59,895 nucleotides of DNA from Comamonadaceae bacterium. Lineage in GTDB: Bacteria > Pseudomonadota > Gammaproteobacteria > Burkholderiales > Rhodocyclaceae. Position 1 is the stretch's first letter; each line of letters opens with the position of its first letter. Both the position numbers and the translations under genes were made by a program. This document shows positions 57,863 through 59,895 of this stretch, one piece after another. The stretch lies in contig JANLJE010000028.1 of assembly GCA_029255645.1 (NCBI GenBank), positions 1-59,895 of the forward strand. The letters run 5' to 3'. The notes beneath the pieces were generated by a model. The model ran no database searches and was not told where the DNA came from. It saw nothing but the letters and a program-made list of their open reading frames with translations.

Positions 57863-59688
57863 GAAGAGCTCCTTGGTTCAAATAAGCGGACTGGGCGTTC
57901 CCGCCCCTTGACCTTGGCTTCGCCGTGGTCGATGAAAACAAACTCGTTCGGGGATCGGGTCAGGCAGGCGTCCCGGGTGGCTTCAGAAACCAGCACCCGG
58001 GCCACGCCCTTGGTCAATCCCTCTATGCGACTTGCAAGATTAACCGTATCCCCGATGGCCGTGTAGTCCAGGCGCTGGGCAGCACCGAGAAAACCTACCA
58101 CCGCCGGGCCCGTATGGATGCCGATGCCGATATCGAAATGCAGGCCCGGTTCCCCCTGTTCCAGCTTGAAGGCTTCCAGCTGCTTTTCCATTTTCAGGGC
58201 GGCGCGAACGGCTTGCAGCGCATGCAGATCGGATGTCATGGGCGCTCCCCAGAACGCCATGATGGCGTCCCCGATGAATTTATCCAGGGTGCCGCTTTCT
58301 TCGAAGATGGCCTGCACCTGGGTGTCGAAATAGCGGTTCAGAAGTCGCACGATTTCTTCCGGGGGGCGGGTTTCCGAAAGGGTGGTGAAGCCCCGGATGT
58401 CGGAGAACAGCACGGTGATTTCCCGGCTGCTGCCTTCCTGGGCCGTGGCCAGCACGTTGCCTTCCGTAACGGCCTGGACGACGCGGGGATCAAGAAAGCG
58501 GCCAAACATCTGCACCGTGTGTTCCTTCTGCAGCCGTTCCCGGAGATAAGCCCCCAAGGCACAAATGGCGAAAAAGAGCCAGGCGGTCAGCAAGGTGGAG
58601 AAGGGCTGCCAGAGCAGGTTGTGGCCTAACAGTTTCCAGGCGAACAACAGGGCAAGAGCGGTCGCGAGCAGCAGCCAGCTCCCTTGGCGCAAGGGGCTGA
58701 TTTGTCGGTGGGTGGCCCAGGCCAGGGCCAGAATCAGGCCACCTCCCAAGGCCAGACTGGCCAGGGGAGAAACGGGCCGGAGGTAATCCTGGCGCAGGAG
58801 GTTGGCCAGGGCGGTCGCCAGGATGCCGGGTCCTGGCGTGGTGGCCGAGAGAGGCGTGGGGCGCAAATCGTGGAGGCCGGGGGCTGCTGCACCGATAATC
58901 ACGATCTTGTCCTGCAGATCGGGAATTCCCCGAGGGCTCTGCTTCAGACTTTCAAGAAAAAGCCAGCCATAAGAGATGTGTTCAAAGGGGCTGCCATAAA
59001 AATGCAAGTGCAAATCAGGCCCCGGCGGGAGATCGAAGCCCAAGTCGACAGCAACCCGGGCGGGCAGACTGGGAAGGGTCCAGCCTTGATGCGGGTAGCG
59101 CAGCCAGTAACGGCGACCCACCCCATCATCGTCCTGGAGAAAATTGATCAGGCCGGTGCGCCAGACGTCCGGCGAGAGGGCCTTGGGCGCCAGCAGGGGG
59201 AGTCCCGCATCGGGGTTGGCGGTCGCCGAGGCGCGAGCTCCGATCAGTGCGGGGAGGTCAGCAAGCCTCGATGGCTCGCCTTCGGTCACCACAAGTGGCA
59301 GATAAGCCGGGTAATGGCGCAAGGCCGCCTCGAACATCCGGTCACTTTCCAGCCGGAAGCGGTCTGGCTCGCTAAAGATCAGATCGAAGATGATGGCCTG
59401 CGGTTTTTGCTGCGCCAGGGTATTGAGTAATTCCCCATGGATGGCGCGGGGCCAGGGCCAATTTCCGGCCAGATCGAGCATTTCCGGATTGTCCAGGCTG
59501 TTCTGGTCAATGTCGATGAGAACGATATCGCCCGGTGGCGTACGCCCTTGGGCCTCTTGACGCAGGAGGATGTCCCCGAGCCGGGAGTCAAGTCCCTGCC
59601 ATGGGGCCCTGAAATGCAGGTAACCCAGCCAGGCCAGGGCGAGAGCCAGCAAGAGCCGGAGAAGGTTGCGCCCATCAAGTTTGAGCAT
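57859..59688 (-). CDS. CHASE2-domain class III adenylate/guanylate cyclase
   Basis: 609-residue membrane cyclase. N-terminal helix and CHASE2 extracellular sensor (about 30-290, DIVLIDIDQNSLDNPE), three C-terminal membrane helices (about 310-390), then a class III cyclase domain with metal aspartates in VLFSDIRGFT and KFIGDAIMAFWGAP and the VARVLVSE end. I chose ATG 59688 because it precedes the membrane segment; a start at 59706 is possible. First gene of the operon; the sensor probably reports on the envelope that the SH3 and M48 proteins act on. Confidence 0.92.
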   Translation of the reverse strand: MLKLDGRNLLRLLLALALAWLGYLHFRAPWQGLDSRLGDILLRQEAQGRTPPGDIVLIDIDQNSLDNPEMLDLAGNWPWPRAIHGELLNTLAQQKPQAIIFDLIFSEPDRFRLESDRMFEAALRHYPAYLPLVVTEGEPSRLADLPALIGARASATANPDAGLPLLAPKALSPDVWRTGLINFLQDDDGVGRRYWLRYPHQGWTLPSLPARVAVDLGFDLPPGPDLHLHFYGSPFEHISYGWLFLESLKQSPRGIPDLQDKIVIIGAAAPGLHDLRPTPLSATTPGPGILATALANLLRQDYLRPVSPLASLALGGGLILALAWATHRQISPLRQGSWLLLATALALLFAWKLLGHNLLWQPFSTLLTAWLFFAICALGAYLRERLQKEHTVQMFGRFLDPRVVQAVTEGNVLATAQEGSSREITVLFSDIRGFTTLSETRPPEEIVRLLNRYFDTQVQAIFEESGTLDKFIGDAIMAFWGAPMTSDLHALQAVRAALKMEKQLEAFKLEQGEPGLHFDIGIGIHTGPAVVGFLGAAQRLDYTAIGDTVNLASRIEGLTKGVARVLVSEATRDACLTRSPNEFVFIDHGEAKVKGRERPVRLFEPRSSS

Positions 59689-59794
59689 GGGGGAACTCGG
59701 AAGCAAAGGAGCAAACGATTATGCCACTGGGGATGCTGACGCCAATACGCATTCGCGGCAAGCATGGATTTTCAAAAAAACCCTCCGCACCGGG

Positions 59795-59822
59795 TTGACA
59801 AGGGATTTAGGTGCTGTAGAAT
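59795..59822 (+). promoter_or_regulatory. Strong promoter at the window edge
   Basis: TTGACA (59795-59800), 16-bp spacer, TAGAAT (59817-59822). The leader has no ORF, and the last bases GGGGCATT could be the 5' end of a tRNA acceptor stem, so a stable-RNA transcript may start here; this is inference because the window ends. Confidence 0.6.
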
Positions 59823-59895
59823 GCGGCCTTCGCTGATGTTGAGGCGGAACAGAAGTTCAGTTTAATCAAAGGGTTAAGCTTTATTTCGGGGCATT

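Overview
The window reads as a chromosome segment from a high-GC betaproteobacterium, most likely of the Rhodocyclales (Azospira/Azonexus/Dechloromonas-like). This is inferred from gene order (miaB-phoH-ybeY-corC-lnt, glyQ-glyS-gmhB-plsC, rpsU-yqeY-dnaG-rpoD) and the style of the proteins, not from a database search. Two housekeeping blocks flank an accessory block that lies between two tRNA genes, both with anticodon CAU.

Left block (1-15.4 kb). A GNAT acetyltransferase is followed by a minus-strand CheY/CheC/PAS-GGDEF-EAL signalling operon. Next come gloA, a YgjP-type metallopeptidase, plsC, gmhB and glyS-glyQ, then lnt-corC-ybeY-phoH-miaB and a small possibly leaderless gene beside tRNA-Met.

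Accessory block (15.5-38.6 kb). After the tRNA-Met terminator come a 24-bp perfect palindrome, a metallophosphoesterase, a broken DUF4160/DUF2442 pair and other debris. A translationally coupled restriction operon follows: HTH regulator, beta-class DNA methyltransferase with a foreign-looking central domain, two tiny ORFs, a type III-like helicase/nuclease, and a decayed McrBC/Schlafen-helicase tail. Next is an apparently complete type I Wadjet (JetABCD) anti-plasmid system whose jetD seems to start at CTG. Behind it sits a small two-gene cassette encoding an ImmA/IrrE-like protein that has lost its zinc ligands, my best candidate for something undescribed. The block ends with a coupled pair, a periplasmic binding protein and a membrane PAS-GGDEF-EAL protein. 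No integrase or transposase was seen.

Right block (38.6-59.9 kb). A second CAU tRNA (Ile2-like) precedes rpoD, dnaG, yqeY and rpsU, then tsaD, plsY, folB, ybaK, xerD, ogt, proA, a Cys-rich small protein, holA, lptE, leuS, a small protein divergent from a UvrD-family helicase, and an M48 protease/SH3/CHASE2-adenylate cyclase operon. A strong promoter at the extreme right edge probably drives a stable-RNA gene outside the window.

Across the window, genes and spacers repeatedly carry short perfect or near-perfect tandem duplications of 8-19 bp (in frame when coding). These include the ends or interiors of ybeY, proA, tsaD, lptE and the binding-protein signal sequence. This looks like a genome-wide slippage habit.
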